A stretch of 52,962 bases of DNA from IMG/VR virus record IMGVR_UViG_3300009154_000076, positions 1 through 52,962 of that record; one strand, written 5' to 3'. Under the pieces are notes generated by a model. It had not been told where the DNA came from. It saw nothing but the letters and a program-made list of their open reading frames with translations, and searched no databases. This stretch comes from a virus. Shown piece by piece: positions 31,478-41,617 of the stretch (position 1 is the first letter of the stretch; each line of letters starts with the position of its first letter). The position numbers were made by a program, and so were the translations under genes.

Positions 31478-34400
31478 ATGACCACAATCAGTAACTTACC
31501 TTCTTTAAACAATCTGACTAGCGACACCGCTAGCAGTATTCTTATTCCTGCTGAGGATACGACCTCTAATCCGTCAGTTGCAAGAAAAATCACGGTTGCT
31601 CAAATAGCTAGTCTATCATCGGGATTTACTGGATCTGCCGGCGACCGTGGCGGTCTGGGTTTCTCTGGTTCCCGTGGCCCTGCCGGTTTCAATGGATCAA
31701 TAGGCGGACTTGGTTACACTGGTAGTGCAGGTAAAGATGGTGCATCGATTACAGTAAAAGGGCAAGTAGCGTCTTTTGTCAATTTGCCAGCAAGTGGCAA
31801 TAATTTTGGTGATGCCTATATCGCAGCAGATACTCTGTTTTTGTGGGTTTATACCAATTCTAGCGTTTCTGGAACATTTAACGGATTTATCAATGCGGGA
31901 CCCATCGCACAAGGAAGTCCAGGACGTCCCGGTATAGACGGACCTCAAGGTTATACCGGATCAGTAGGCCCCAAAGGCGATACTGGGTCATCAGGAGAAC
32001 AAGGATATACTGGATCAATTGGCGCACAGGGGCCACAAGGAGCATTGGGCTTTACAGGATCATCTGGTGCGGGATCATTGGGATTTACGGGTTCAATTGG
32101 TAAAATTGGATTTACTGGATCATTAGGTGGCACTGGATTTACTGGATCATTTGGATTTCAAGGATCACTAGGTTACACAGGATCAGTGGGTGATATTGGC
32201 TATACTGGATCCATCGGCGGCACTGGATTTACTGGATCAGGCGGTCTTGGATACACGGGTTCAGTTGGATTTGGATTCACTGGATCAATTGGCGGACTTG
32301 GTTACACAGGTTCAATTGGTCCATCTGGCCCAGCCGGCACCAGCGTGCGTGTTGTCGGAAGCGTGGCTGATAATGCTTCGTTATTGTCTTTTGCTGCAGG
32401 CGGACTAAATCTAGGCGACGGCGTTATACAAGAAGATACCGGACATCTACAAGTTTGGGATGGTAGTCAATTTGTTGATGTTGGCCAAATTAAAGGTGAT
32501 ATTGGATTTACCGGATCAATAGGTGGTACTGGTTATACTGGTTCCACCGGAGCAGCTGGAACTAGTATAAGCATTGTTGGTTCTGTTGCTGATTCACAGG
32601 GGTTGGCAGCATTTAACACAGCCATTTTGGTAGCTGGAAACGGAATTTTTCAGCAAGATACCGGGGATTTACATTTATGGAATGGAAGCTCGTTTGATAA
32701 TGTAGGACGAGTACGAGGCGATTTAGGATATTCCGGATCAATCGGAGGTCTCGGATATTCTGGATCGGTTGGATCGCTGGGCTATACCGGATCTATTGGT
32801 GCCAGTTTAACTATCGTTGGCAGTGTTGCAGATAGTGCATCGTTATTATTTCTTAATACCAACATATTTTCTGCTGGCAATGCAGTCATACAACAAGACA
32901 ATGGACATTTACAGGTTTGGAACGGCCGTAGTTTTACTGATGTTGGCCAAATTAAAGGAAATTTAGGTTATACCGGTTCACAAGGAGACCAAGGTATTAC
33001 CGGATTTACCGGATCGTTTGGTGATCAAGGATTTACGGGTTCAGCCGGATCAAATGGTACAAGTGTACACATTATAGGCACAGTAATAGACAACGTTGAT
33101 CTATTACTCATCAATACTAGTATACTATCAATTGGTGATAGTTTCATTCAGCAGGATACCGGACATTTACAAATATGGAACGGTAGTTCATTTAATAACG
33201 TTGGACAAATCAGAGGCGACATTGGTTATACTGGATCGTTTGGGGATCAAGGATATACTGGTTCACGCGGTGATACTGGATTTACCGGATCTTACGGCGA
33301 CTTAGGTTATACTGGCTCATTTGGACTTCGTGGTTTTGCCGGATCTCAAGGAGATCAGGGATTCGCTGGATCCCGTGGTGATTTGGGCTATACAGGTTCA
33401 TATGGGGATCAAGGATATACTGGATCAATTGGAAATCAGGGATACTTTGGATCTCGCGGTGATCAAGGTTACACTGGCTCTCAGGGAGATCAGGGATTTA
33501 CGGGATCAGTTGGCGCTCAAGGTTTTACTGGATCTCAAGGAGATCAAGGTTATACCGGATCGTTTGGTGACCAAGGTTATGCCGGATCATTCGGAGAACA
33601 AGGATATACCGGATCTTTGGGGGGTCAAGGATTTACCGGATCTCATGGAGATTTAGGTTATACCGGTTCATTTGGTAGTCAAGGTTTTACTGGATCGTTT
33701 GGTAATCAAGGTTACACTGGATCAGCTGGAACCAGTTTAAGTATTGTTGGTACTGTTCCAAACACTGTAAGTTTATCACTATTTGACACATCTGGCTTGT
33801 CAATAGGCAATGGACTTATTCAGCAAGATACTGGTCATCTACAAGTATGGAACGGCGTTTCATTTGATGATTTTGGTCAAATTAAAGGTGATAACGGATA
33901 TACCGGATCTGCTGGCCTTCAGGGATTTACTGGTTCAACCGGACCACGTGGACTAGCTGGTGTATTTGGTGAACAGGGATATACTGGTTCTTACGGTGAC
34001 CAAGGATATACCGGATCTTTGGGAGGTCAAGGATTTACTGGTTCTCAAGGAGACCAAGGTTATACTGGATCATTTGGTGATCGGGGATATACTGGATCTA
34101 TTGGTATCACTGGTTACGTTGGTTCTATAGGTCCTCAAGGTCCAGCTGGAGTTAACGGAACCAGTATACAGATAATTGGCAGGGTTCTCAACAGTGCAGG
34201 TTTGGCGTCTTACAATACGGTTGGGTTGCCAATCGGTGATGGATTGATTCAAGAAGATACTGGACACCTACATATATGGAATGGCACTTCATTTAATGAT
34301 GTTGGTCAAATAAGAGGCGACCGTGGCTACGATGGGTCAATTGGTATCCAAGGTTATACTGGATCGTTTGGAGATCAAGGTTATACAGGTTCATTTGGTA

Positions 34401-37400
34401 TTCAAGGATACACAGGATCCCAGGGGGTTCAAGGTTATACTGGATCCCAAGGAGATCAAGGTTATACCGGATCCCATGGAGACTTGGGTTATACCGGTTC
34501 ATATGGAGACCAAGGTTATACCGGTTCATTTGGTAGTCAGGGTTATACTGGATCCCATGGAGACTTGGGTTATACCGGTTCATATGGAGACCAAGGTTAT
34601 ACCGGTTCATTTGGTGATCAAGGATATACTGGATCGTATGGAGACCAAGGTTATACCGGTTCCCATGGGGACTTGGGATATACAGGTTCTTTTGGTAATC
34701 AAGGATTTACCGGTTCATTTGGTGATCAAGGATATACCGGCTCACAGGGAGACCAAGGTTATACCGGATCCTTTGGAGATCAAGGTTATACTGGTTCACA
34801 GGGAGACCAAGGTTATACTGGTTCCCACGGAAATGTAGGATATACTGGATCATTTGGTATTCAAGGATTTACTGGTTCATTGGGTGCTCAAGGATTTACT
34901 GGTTCATTGGGTGCTCAAGGTTATACGGGATCCTTTGGAGATCAAGGATACACTGGATCTCTGGGAGACCAAGGTTATGCTGGATCAGTTGGACCCCAAG
35001 GCCCAACTGGCAGAGATGGAACCAGTGTACGTATAATTGGCACTATTCCGGATAATGCTGGATTATTATCTTATAACACTGCTGGATTACTAATTGGCGA
35101 TGGTCTAATACAAGAAGATACTGGACACTTCCAAGTATGGAACGGAGGTTCATTTAATGACATTGGTCAAATAAAAGGGAATTTAGGATATACCGGATCT
35201 ATAGGAATTCAAGGATATTCAGGATCAATTGGTGCTCAAGGTTATACTGGATCATTTGGTGAACAAGGATATACCGGATCTATAGGAATCCAAGGATATT
35301 CAGGATCGATTGGTGAACAAGGTTATACTGGATCAGTTGGTGAACAAGGTTATACTGGATCAGTTGGTATCCAAGGATTTACTGGTTCATTGGGTGATCA
35401 GGGTTACACCGGATCTCACGGAGATTTGGGTTATACTGGTTCCCATGGAGATTTTGGTTACACTGGTTCATATGGAGATCAAGGATACACTGGTTCATAT
35501 GGAGATCAAGGATATACAGGATCGTTTGGTGAACAAGGATTTACTGGATCATTTGGAGATCAAGGATACACTGGATCATTTGGACTACAAGGATATACTG
35601 GTTCCCACGGCGATTTTGGTTATACTGGTTCATATGGAGATCAAGGTTATACTGGTTCATATGGAGATCAAGGTTATACTGGTTCCCATGGAGACTTGGG
35701 CTATACAGGATCATACGGTGACCAAGGTTATACCGGATCCCAAGGAGATCACGGTTATACCGGATCACATGGAGATTTTGGTTATACTGGTTCTCAAGGA
35801 GATCAAGGTTATACTGGTTCTCAAGGAATTCAAGGTTATACTGGATCAGTGGGATCTCAAGGCCCAGCTGGCGCAGATGGAACTAGTATACGTATAATTG
35901 GAACCGTCCAAGATGCAGTAGAATTATCATCATATATCACAACGAACTTATTAATTGGTGATAGTCTTATTCAAGAAGACACCGGTCATATGCAAGTATG
36001 GAATGGTGGATCTTTTAATAATATCGGTCAATTAAAAGGTGATCGCGGATATACCGGATCCATTGGAATTCAGGGATATGACGGTTCACTGGGAGACCAA
36101 GGTTATACTGGATCGTTTGGTGAACAAGGTTACACAGGATCTTTGGGGAACCAAGGTTATGCTGGTTCATTGGGTGCTCAAGGTTATACTGGTTCAGTTG
36201 GTGATCAAGGTTATACTGGTTCAGTTGGTGATCAAGGTTATACTGGTTCAGTTGGTGATCAAGGCTACACTGGGTCTCGTGGGGATTTTGGTTATACTGG
36301 CTCATATGGTGATCAAGGTTATACTGGTTCATTCGGTATCACAGGATATGATGGTTCACGGGGAGATCAAGGATTTACAGGTTCATATGGAGATCAAGGT
36401 TATACTGGATCCCATGGAGATTTTGGTTATACAGGATCATATGGAGATCAGGGTTATACAGGATCTCATGGTGATTTAGGATATACTGGATCATACGGGG
36501 ATCAAGGTTATACAGGATCATATGGAGATCAAGGGTACACAGGATCTCATGGTGATTTAGGATATACTGGATCATTTGGTATTCAAGGCTTTACCGGATC
36601 ACATGGAGATTTTGGTTATACTGGTTCCCATGGTGACTTGGGTTATACTGGTTCATATGGAGACCAAGGTTATACCGGTTCATTTGGTGATCAAGGTTAT
36701 ACTGGATCGGTGGGATCTCAAGGACCAGCGGGCGCAGATGGAACTAGCATACGCATAATTAGAACAGTCCAAGATGCAGTAGAATTATCATCTTATAATA
36801 CAGCAGGATTATTGATCGGGGATAGCCTGATTCAAGAAGACACCGGCCATCTACTAGTATGGAATGGTGGATCTTTTAACAATATCGGTCAATTAAAAGG
36901 TGATCGCGGATATACCGGATCTATTGGAATCCAAGGATATTCTGGATCGATTGGGGATCAGGGATACACTGGTTCATTTGGTGTTCAGGGATTTACCGGA
37001 TCTCAGGGTGACCATGGTTATACTGGATCATTGGGTATCCAAGGTTATACCGGATCATTTGGTGATCAGGGATATACTGGTTCAGTTGGTATTCAAGGAT
37101 ATGACGGATCTCTGGGAGATCAAGGTTATACCGGTTCGCATGGGGATTTTGGTTATACTGGTTCGTATGGAGATCAGGGTTATACCGGTTCATTTGGTAT
37201 TACTGGATATGACGGTTCACAAGGAGATCAAGGTTATACTGGATCATTTGGTGCTCAAGGTTATACTGGTTCCCACGGTGATTTTGGTTATACCGGATCA
37301 TTTGGTATTCAAGGTTATACCGGATCCCACGGTGATTTAGGATACACAGGTTCTCAGGGCGATCAAGGATATGATGGTTCTCAAGGAATCCAAGGATTTA

Positions 37401-39958
37401 CTGGTTCTCATGGTGACTTGGGTTATACAGGATCATATGGGGACCAAGGTTATACAGGTTCTCAAGGAGCTCAAGGTTATACTGGTTCCCATGGAGACTT
37501 GGGTTATACCGGTTCATATGGAGATCAAGGTTATACAGGTTCTCAAGGAATCCAAGGTTATACTGGATCAGCAGGGTCTCAGGGACCAGCTGGTGCGGAT
37601 GGAACCAGTATACGTATAATTGGCACTGTAGAGAATGCCGCAGAATTATCATCGTACAATACAACCACGCTATTAATTGGTGATAGTCTAATTCAAGAAG
37701 ATACTGGCCATATGCAAGTATGGAACGGTGGCTCTTTTAATAATATTGGTCAATTAAAAGGTGATCGTGGATACACCGGATCTATTGGAATTCAGGGATA
37801 CTCAGGATCCCATGGAGATTTAGGTTATACCGGTTCATTTGGATTAATTGGTTATTCTGGATCTGCTGGACTTCAAGGATTCACCGGTTCATTTGGTATC
37901 ACCGGATATGCCGGCTCAGTTGGTGACCAAGGCTATACAGGATCATATGGAGACCAAGGTTATGCCGGATCTCGTGGAGATTTTGGTTTTACTGGTTCCT
38001 TGGGTGGTCAAGGATTTACCGGATCTCATGGTGACTTGGGTTATACCGGGTCATATGGAGATCAAGGATTTACTGGTTCCTTGGGTGGTCAAGGATTTAC
38101 CGGATCTCATGGTGACTTGGGTTATGCCGGGTCATATGGAGATCAAGGATTTACTGGATCATTTGGTGGAACTGGATATACTGGATCTTTTGGCCTACAA
38201 GGATATACCGGATCACTGGGATTACAAGGATTTTCCGGTTCTGTTGGAAATCAAGGTTATAATGGATCAGTTGGTTATACCGGGTCAGCTGGAGCTGATG
38301 GCTATAATGTAAAAGTTATCGGAACCGTTCCAAATAATACTGGTTTGATCAGTTACAATACCACTAATTTATCAATTGGCGACGGTCTAATACAAGAAGA
38401 CAATGGACATTTCCAAGTATGGAATGGCACATCTTTCAATGATGTGGGTCAAATAAAAGGTGACATTGGATATACTGGATCGATAGGGGTCTTGGGTTAT
38501 TCTGGATCGATTGGTGGACTTGGATTTACTGGTTCGGTTGGTCCTATAGGATATACCGGATCTATTGGAGATCAAGGTTATACTGGATCACTTGGTGGTC
38601 TTGGATATACTGGATCGGCCGGAACTAGCGTAAACATTGTTGGCAGCGTGCCAAACGCCGCAAGTCTGTTAGCTTATGACACATCAGATTTCTTGAAAGG
38701 TAACAGTCTCATACAAGAAGACACCGGACATCTTCAATGGTGGAACGGACTTTCATTTACTGATGTTGGTCAGATAAAAGGTGATATTGGCTATACTGGA
38801 TCTCTTGGTGGAACTGGATATACTGGATCATTTGGGTCTATTGGATATACCGGTTCACAAGGTTATACAGGGTCACTAGGGGATCAGGGATATACTGGTT
38901 CGTTTGGTAACCAAGGTTATTCTGGATCGTATGGAGATCAAGGCTACACTGGATCCGTTGGCGTTCAAGGTTATACTGGATCACTTGGTGGAACCGGGTA
39001 TACTGGATCTCATGGTGACTTAGGTTATACCGGTTCATCTGGAGATAGAGGACCAGCTGGTGGATCCGGAACAAGTTTAAGCATTGTTGGGTCAGTAGCA
39101 GATGCTGCAGGATTGGCAGCTTACGATTCAACCACATTGGGGGTTGGTGATTGCCTGATTCAAGAAGATACCGGACATTTACAGTTTTGGAATGGCAGTG
39201 CATTTAATGACGTTGGCAAAATAAGAGGCGATTTAGGATATACCGGTTCATATGGGGATCAAGGTTATACTGGATCACTTGGTGGAACTGGATATACTGG
39301 ATCATTCTCAGGAACAACATCATTACCGTTAATCACCACCAACACCACCACATCCACCTCGACTACAACTGGTGCACTCGTTGTGGCCGGAGGTGCTGCG
39401 ATTGGTGGAGATATTTACATTGACGGAAGCGCATATGTCAACGGCATCATTGTAATTAACGGATCTTACTCATCCACTACTTCGACTCATTATACATTTG
39501 ATCAGAGTCTAAACACCACTGATTTAGTTACATTTGCTGGACTTTCGGTGCATGGTAATATTACCGCAACTGGCGATATTACTGCACATTTCTCTGATCA
39601 ACGTTTGAAAAATATACTGGGAACCATCGCCAATCCATTAGAAAAAATAATGGCAATAGACGGTATATATTACGAATCAAATCAGGTAGCTCGGTCCCTG
39701 GGCATTAATGATACTGAAAAAGTACGTGTTGGTGTAATAGCCCAACAAATTCAAAAAGTATTACCAGAGGTCGTTAAATCAGCACCAATTGATCGTGCCA
39801 CGGATGAAAATGGTCAAGAATATTCAAAATCTGGAGAAAATTACCTCACAGTTCAATATGATTTATTGGTGCCTTTGTTAATCGAAGCTATCAAAGAACA
39901 GCAGGGAATGATTACCCAATTATCCGATGCTATAAATAGATTGACAAATAAAGAATAA
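31478..39958 (+). CDS. Giant collagen-like tail fibre with S74 chaperone, 2826 aa
   Basis: After an N-terminal segment (about 1-45), Gly-X-Y triplets fill most of the protein in 9-residue units of type GYTGSxGxQ. Thirteen similar modules of about 60 residues (TSxxIIGTV...GHLQVWNGxSFNDVGQIKGD), plus one divergent one near residue 88, interrupt them. From about residue 2610 a beta-rich stalk follows, then a peptidase S74/endosialidase-type intramolecular chaperone (FSDQRLKNILGTIANPLEKI ... [15 protein letters not shown]), which trimerises and usually cleaves itself off. It is probably a long, host-contacting fibre. Pro is scarce in the triplets, unlike animal collagen. Confidence 0.8.
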   Translation: MTTISNLPSLNNLTSDTASSILIPAEDTTSNPSVARKITVAQIASLSSGFTGSAGDRGGLGFSGSRGPAGFNGSIGGLGYTGSAGKDGASITVKGQVASFVNLPASGNNFGDAYIAADTLFLWVYTNSSVSGTFNGFINAGPIAQGSPGRPGIDGPQGYTGSVGPKGDTGSSGEQGYTGSIGAQGPQGALGFTGSSGAGSLGFTGSIGKIGFTGSLGGTGFTGSFGFQGSLGYTGSVGDIGYTGSIGGTGFTGSGGLGYTGSVGFGFTGSIGGLGYTGSIGPSGPAGTSVRVVGSVADNASLLSFAAGGLNLGDGVIQEDTGHLQVWDGSQFVDVGQIKGDIGFTGSIGGTGYTGSTGAAGTSISIVGSVADSQGLAAFNTAILVAGNGIFQQDTGDLHLWNGSSFDNVGRVRGDLGYSGSIGGLGYSGSVGSLGYTGSIGASLTIVGSVADSASLLFLNTNIFSAGNAVIQQDNGHLQVWNGRSFTDVGQIKGNLGYTGSQGDQGITGFTGSFGDQGFTGSAGSNGTSVHIIGTVIDNVDLLLINTSILSIGDSFIQQDTGHLQIWNGSSFNNVGQIRGDIGYTGSFGDQGYTGSRGDTGFTGSYGDLGYTGSFGLRGFAGSQGDQGFAGSRGDLGYTGSYGDQGYTGSIGNQGYFGSRGDQGYTGSQGDQGFTGSVGAQGFTGSQGDQGYTGSFGDQGYAGSFGEQGYTGSLGGQGFTGSHGDLGYTGSFGSQGFTGSFGNQGYTGSAGTSLSIVGTVPNTVSLSLFDTSGLSIGNGLIQQDTGHLQVWNGVSFDDFGQIKGDNGYTGSAGLQGFTGSTGPRGLAGVFGEQGYTGSYGDQGYTGSLGGQGFTGSQGDQGYTGSFGDRGYTGSIGITGYVGSIGPQGPAGVNGTSIQIIGRVLNSAGLASYNTVGLPIGDGLIQEDTGHLHIWNGTSFNDVGQIRGDRGYDGSIGIQGYTGSFGDQGYTGSFGIQGYTGSQGVQGYTGSQGDQGYTGSHGDLGYTGSYGDQGYTGSFGSQGYTGSHGDLGYTGSYGDQGYTGSFGDQGYTGSYGDQGYTGSHGDLGYTGSFGNQGFTGSFGDQGYTGSQGDQGYTGSFGDQGYTGSQGDQGYTGSHGNVGYTGSFGIQGFTGSLGAQGFTGSLGAQGYTGSFGDQGYTGSLGDQGYAGSVGPQGPTGRDGTSVRIIGTIPDNAGLLSYNTAGLLIGDGLIQEDTGHFQVWNGGSFNDIGQIKGNLGYTGSIGIQGYSGSIGAQGYTGSFGEQGYTGSIGIQGYSGSIGEQGYTGSVGEQGYTGSVGIQGFTGSLGDQGYTGSHGDLGYTGSHGDFGYTGSYGDQGYTGSYGDQGYTGSFGEQGFTGSFGDQGYTGSFGLQGYTGSHGDFGYTGSYGDQGYTGSYGDQGYTGSHGDLGYTGSYGDQGYTGSQGDHGYTGSHGDFGYTGSQGDQGYTGSQGIQGYTGSVGSQGPAGADGTSIRIIGTVQDAVELSSYITTNLLIGDSLIQEDTGHMQVWNGGSFNNIGQLKGDRGYTGSIGIQGYDGSLGDQGYTGSFGEQGYTGSLGNQGYAGSLGAQGYTGSVGDQGYTGSVGDQGYTGSVGDQGYTGSRGDFGYTGSYGDQGYTGSFGITGYDGSRGDQGFTGSYGDQGYTGSHGDFGYTGSYGDQGYTGSHGDLGYTGSYGDQGYTGSYGDQGYTGSHGDLGYTGSFGIQGFTGSHGDFGYTGSHGDLGYTGSYGDQGYTGSFGDQGYTGSVGSQGPAGADGTSIRIIRTVQDAVELSSYNTAGLLIGDSLIQEDTGHLLVWNGGSFNNIGQLKGDRGYTGSIGIQGYSGSIGDQGYTGSFGVQGFTGSQGDHGYTGSLGIQGYTGSFGDQGYTGSVGIQGYDGSLGDQGYTGSHGDFGYTGSYGDQGYTGSFGITGYDGSQGDQGYTGSFGAQGYTGSHGDFGYTGSFGIQGYTGSHGDLGYTGSQGDQGYDGSQGIQGFTGSHGDLGYTGSYGDQGYTGSQGAQGYTGSHGDLGYTGSYGDQGYTGSQGIQGYTGSAGSQGPAGADGTSIRIIGTVENAAELSSYNTTTLLIGDSLIQEDTGHMQVWNGGSFNNIGQLKGDRGYTGSIGIQGYSGSHGDLGYTGSFGLIGYSGSAGLQGFTGSFGITGYAGSVGDQGYTGSYGDQGYAGSRGDFGFTGSLGGQGFTGSHGDLGYTGSYGDQGFTGSLGGQGFTGSHGDLGYAGSYGDQGFTGSFGGTGYTGSFGLQGYTGSLGLQGFSGSVGNQGYNGSVGYTGSAGADGYNVKVIGTVPNNTGLISYNTTNLSIGDGLIQEDNGHFQVWNGTSFNDVGQIKGDIGYTGSIGVLGYSGSIGGLGFTGSVGPIGYTGSIGDQGYTGSLGGLGYTGSAGTSVNIVGSVPNAASLLAYDTSDFLKGNSLIQEDTGHLQWWNGLSFTDVGQIKGDIGYTGSLGGTGYTGSFGSIGYTGSQGYTGSLGDQGYTGSFGNQGYSGSYGDQGYTGSVGVQGYTGSLGGTGYTGSHGDLGYTGSSGDRGPAGGSGTSLSIVGSVADAAGLAAYDSTTLGVGDCLIQEDTGHLQFWNGSAFNDVGKIRGDLGYTGSYGDQGYTGSLGGTGYTGSFSGTTSLPLITTNTTTSTSTTTGALVVAGGAAIGGDIYIDGSAYVNGIIVINGSYSSTTSTHYTFDQSLNTTDLVTFAGLSVHGNITATGDITAHFSDQRLKNILGTIANPLEKIMAIDGIYYESNQVARSLGINDTEKVRVGVIAQQIQKVLPEVVKSAPIDRATDENGQEYSKSGENYLTVQYDLLVPLLIEAIKEQQGMITQLSDAINRLTNKE
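31742..39250 (+). repeat. Fourteen 60-residue modules interrupting the collagen array
   Basis: Modules start at 31742 (divergent), 32339, 32561, 32801, 33059, 33731, 34160, 35021, 35882, 36743, 37604, 38303, 38624 and 39071. Each reads about TSxxIxGTV, a variable 20-residue part, then GDxLIQEDTGHLQVWNG and SFNDVGQIKGD. A similar one is in the next gene at 40870. The repeated Trp and Gly-Asp pattern suggests a compact beta domain, maybe sugar-binding. Confidence 0.75.
31920..39315 (+). repeat. 27-bp tandem repeat array encoding 9-residue collagen units
   Basis: The DNA repeats with a 27-bp period, typified by GGTTATACTGGATC followed by 13 variable bases. Unit types include GYTGSFGDQ, GYTGSHGDL and GYTGSYGDQ. 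Neighbouring units differ by synonymous codon changes. Array lengths between modules often differ by multiples of 9 residues. This is a likely site of slippage or recombination. Confidence 0.9.
34160..37603 (+). repeat. Four exact 861-bp (287-residue) super-repeats
   Basis: Module starts at 34160, 35021, 35882, 36743 and 37604 are each separated by 861 bp. The modules at 35882, 36743 and 37604 are nearly identical, but the collagen triplets between them differ in order. Other module spacings in the gene vary (74, 80, 86, 224, 143, 233, 107 and 149 residues). Confidence 0.85.
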
Positions 39959-39963
39959 TAACC

Positions 39964-41616
39964 ATGACTGTAACTTTTAATAATTTACCCACATTACTGA
40001 ATCCAACTTCAGCAGAGACTTTATTCTTGGTTGCGGACAAGGGAACTCAACAAACATTAACAGTATCACAGGTTGCCCAACTCACTTCTGTAAAAGGAGA
40101 TACTGGAGCACAGGGTCCACAAGGTTATTCCGGTTCATTTGGATTTACTGGTAGTGTTGGATATACTGGATCCATAGGCGCACAAGGACCACAAGGAGTT
40201 ACTGGACCAATTGGGTTTACTGGAAGCCGCGGGTTCACTGGATCCATAGGCGCACAAGGGCCACAGGGTTATACTGGATCACTTGGCTTTACTGGAAGCC
40301 GCGGATTTACCGGATCAGCCGGTCTATCTGGATTTACTGGTTCGATTGGCACCACCGGAAACGTTGGGCCAACAGGACCAATTGGATTTGCAGGATCTTC
40401 TGGTGCCGCTGCTGCTCGTGGGTTTAATGGTTCCGCTGGTTACGCTGGAAGCTTGGGATTTACCGGAAGCGCGGGATTTTCTGGAAGCGCGGGATTTGCC
40501 GGTAGTGTAGGTGCGCAAGGACCTGTTGGAAATATTGGTTTTACTGGAAGTATTGGCGCGGCTAGTGCTATTGGATTTACCGGATCCATTGGATTTACCG
40601 GATCTAGAGGAGTTGGATTCGTTGGATCTATTGGGCAGAAAGGTGACATTGGGCCGCAAGGGCCACAGGGATTCAGTGGAAGTTTCGGATTCACTGGATC
40701 AATTGGTGCCCAAGGTCCACAGGGATTCTCCGGTTCAAAGGGATTTACTGGATCAATAGGTGCACAGGGACCACAGGGTATTAATGGGTTTAATGGAAGT
40801 ATTGGGCCACAGGGACCGCAAGGACCTCAAGGGCCGCAAGGGTTTACTGGAAGTACTGGACCTGCCGGAACCTCAGTTAGAATTATTGGATCCACGAGTA
40901 CCGCTTCAGTGCTAGCATTTTCTAACTTTGACCCATCTCCGGCATTGGGAGATGGCATACTTACTGCTGACACCGGGCATCTATGGGTTTTTTCAAATGC
41001 ATCAGTGGGAGGAGTCAATGGATTTGTTGATGTAGGTAATATCGCTGGACCACAGGGAGCAAGAGGACCTCAGGGATTAATTGGACCACAAGGGCCACAA
41101 GGTATATTTGGATTTACTGGATCATTTGGACCGCAAGGACCACAGGGCGTGGTCGGTGCCACCGGAAGCGTTGGTCCACAGGGCCCAACTGGTCCATCAG
41201 CTGGTTCTGCTAATCAAGTTTTATATAAAAATTCATCTAATGTTATTAGTGGCACTAATAATTTCACCTTTGATGGCACGAATTTATCCGTGGCCGGAGA
41301 TATCACTGCTTTTGCATCAGATGATAGACTAAAAAATAAATTAGGAATTATAGAAAATTCATTAGAAAAAGTTAACAAATTAACCGGATTTTATTACGAA
41401 TTTAATGAAATTGCTCAAGGATTTGGACTTTCTTCTAAAAGAGAGGTTGGGGTCTCTGCGCAACAAGTACAGTCAGTATTGCCAGAAGTGGTGTCACCGG
41501 CCCCAGTTGATCCCCAATATTTAACGGTCAACTATGAAAAAATTATTCCATTATTAATAGAAGCAATCAAAGAATTGTCGGTTGAGTTAAGTTATATCAA
41601 GGATAAGATACAATAA
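39964..41616 (+). CDS. Collagen-like tail fibre with S74 chaperone, 550 aa
   Basis: A shorter relative of the giant fibre: N-terminal cap (about 1-45), Gly-X-Y triplets from 46 to about 410 with GFTGS and AQGPQG units, and one module ([14 protein letters not shown]... GHLWVF) at nt 40870. The final 110 residues ([21 protein letters not shown] ... [15 protein letters not shown]) are an S74-type intramolecular chaperone. It follows the giant fibre by 5 nt and precedes the next fibre by 1 nt. It likely forms a second fibre or a distal half-fibre. Confidence 0.78.
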   Translation: MTVTFNNLPTLLNPTSAETLFLVADKGTQQTLTVSQVAQLTSVKGDTGAQGPQGYSGSFGFTGSVGYTGSIGAQGPQGVTGPIGFTGSRGFTGSIGAQGPQGYTGSLGFTGSRGFTGSAGLSGFTGSIGTTGNVGPTGPIGFAGSSGAAAARGFNGSAGYAGSLGFTGSAGFSGSAGFAGSVGAQGPVGNIGFTGSIGAASAIGFTGSIGFTGSRGVGFVGSIGQKGDIGPQGPQGFSGSFGFTGSIGAQGPQGFSGSKGFTGSIGAQGPQGINGFNGSIGPQGPQGPQGPQGFTGSTGPAGTSVRIIGSTSTASVLAFSNFDPSPALGDGILTADTGHLWVFSNASVGGVNGFVDVGNIAGPQGARGPQGLIGPQGPQGIFGFTGSFGPQGPQGVVGATGSVGPQGPTGPSAGSANQVLYKNSSNVISGTNNFTFDGTNLSVAGDITAFASDDRLKNKLGIIENSLEKVNKLTGFYYEFNEIAQGFGLSSKREVGVSAQQVQSVLPEVVSPAPVDPQYLTVNYEKIIPLLIEAIKELSVELSYIKDKIQ

Positions 41617-41617
41617 T

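Noticed and set aside
31920-39315. The 27-bp repeats as a CRISPR array
   Set aside because: There are no unique spacers, the units are coding and in frame, and no cas genes are near.
31478-39958. Long open frames on the other strand and other phases of the fibre array
   Set aside because: The 27-bp period keeps stop codons out of several frames; these have Ile/Leu/Lys-rich low-complexity products with no ribosome sites.
31478-41616. Collagen-like genes as eukaryotic contamination
   Set aside because: They end in phage S74 chaperone domains, are packed with phage genes and lack introns and Pro-rich triplets.
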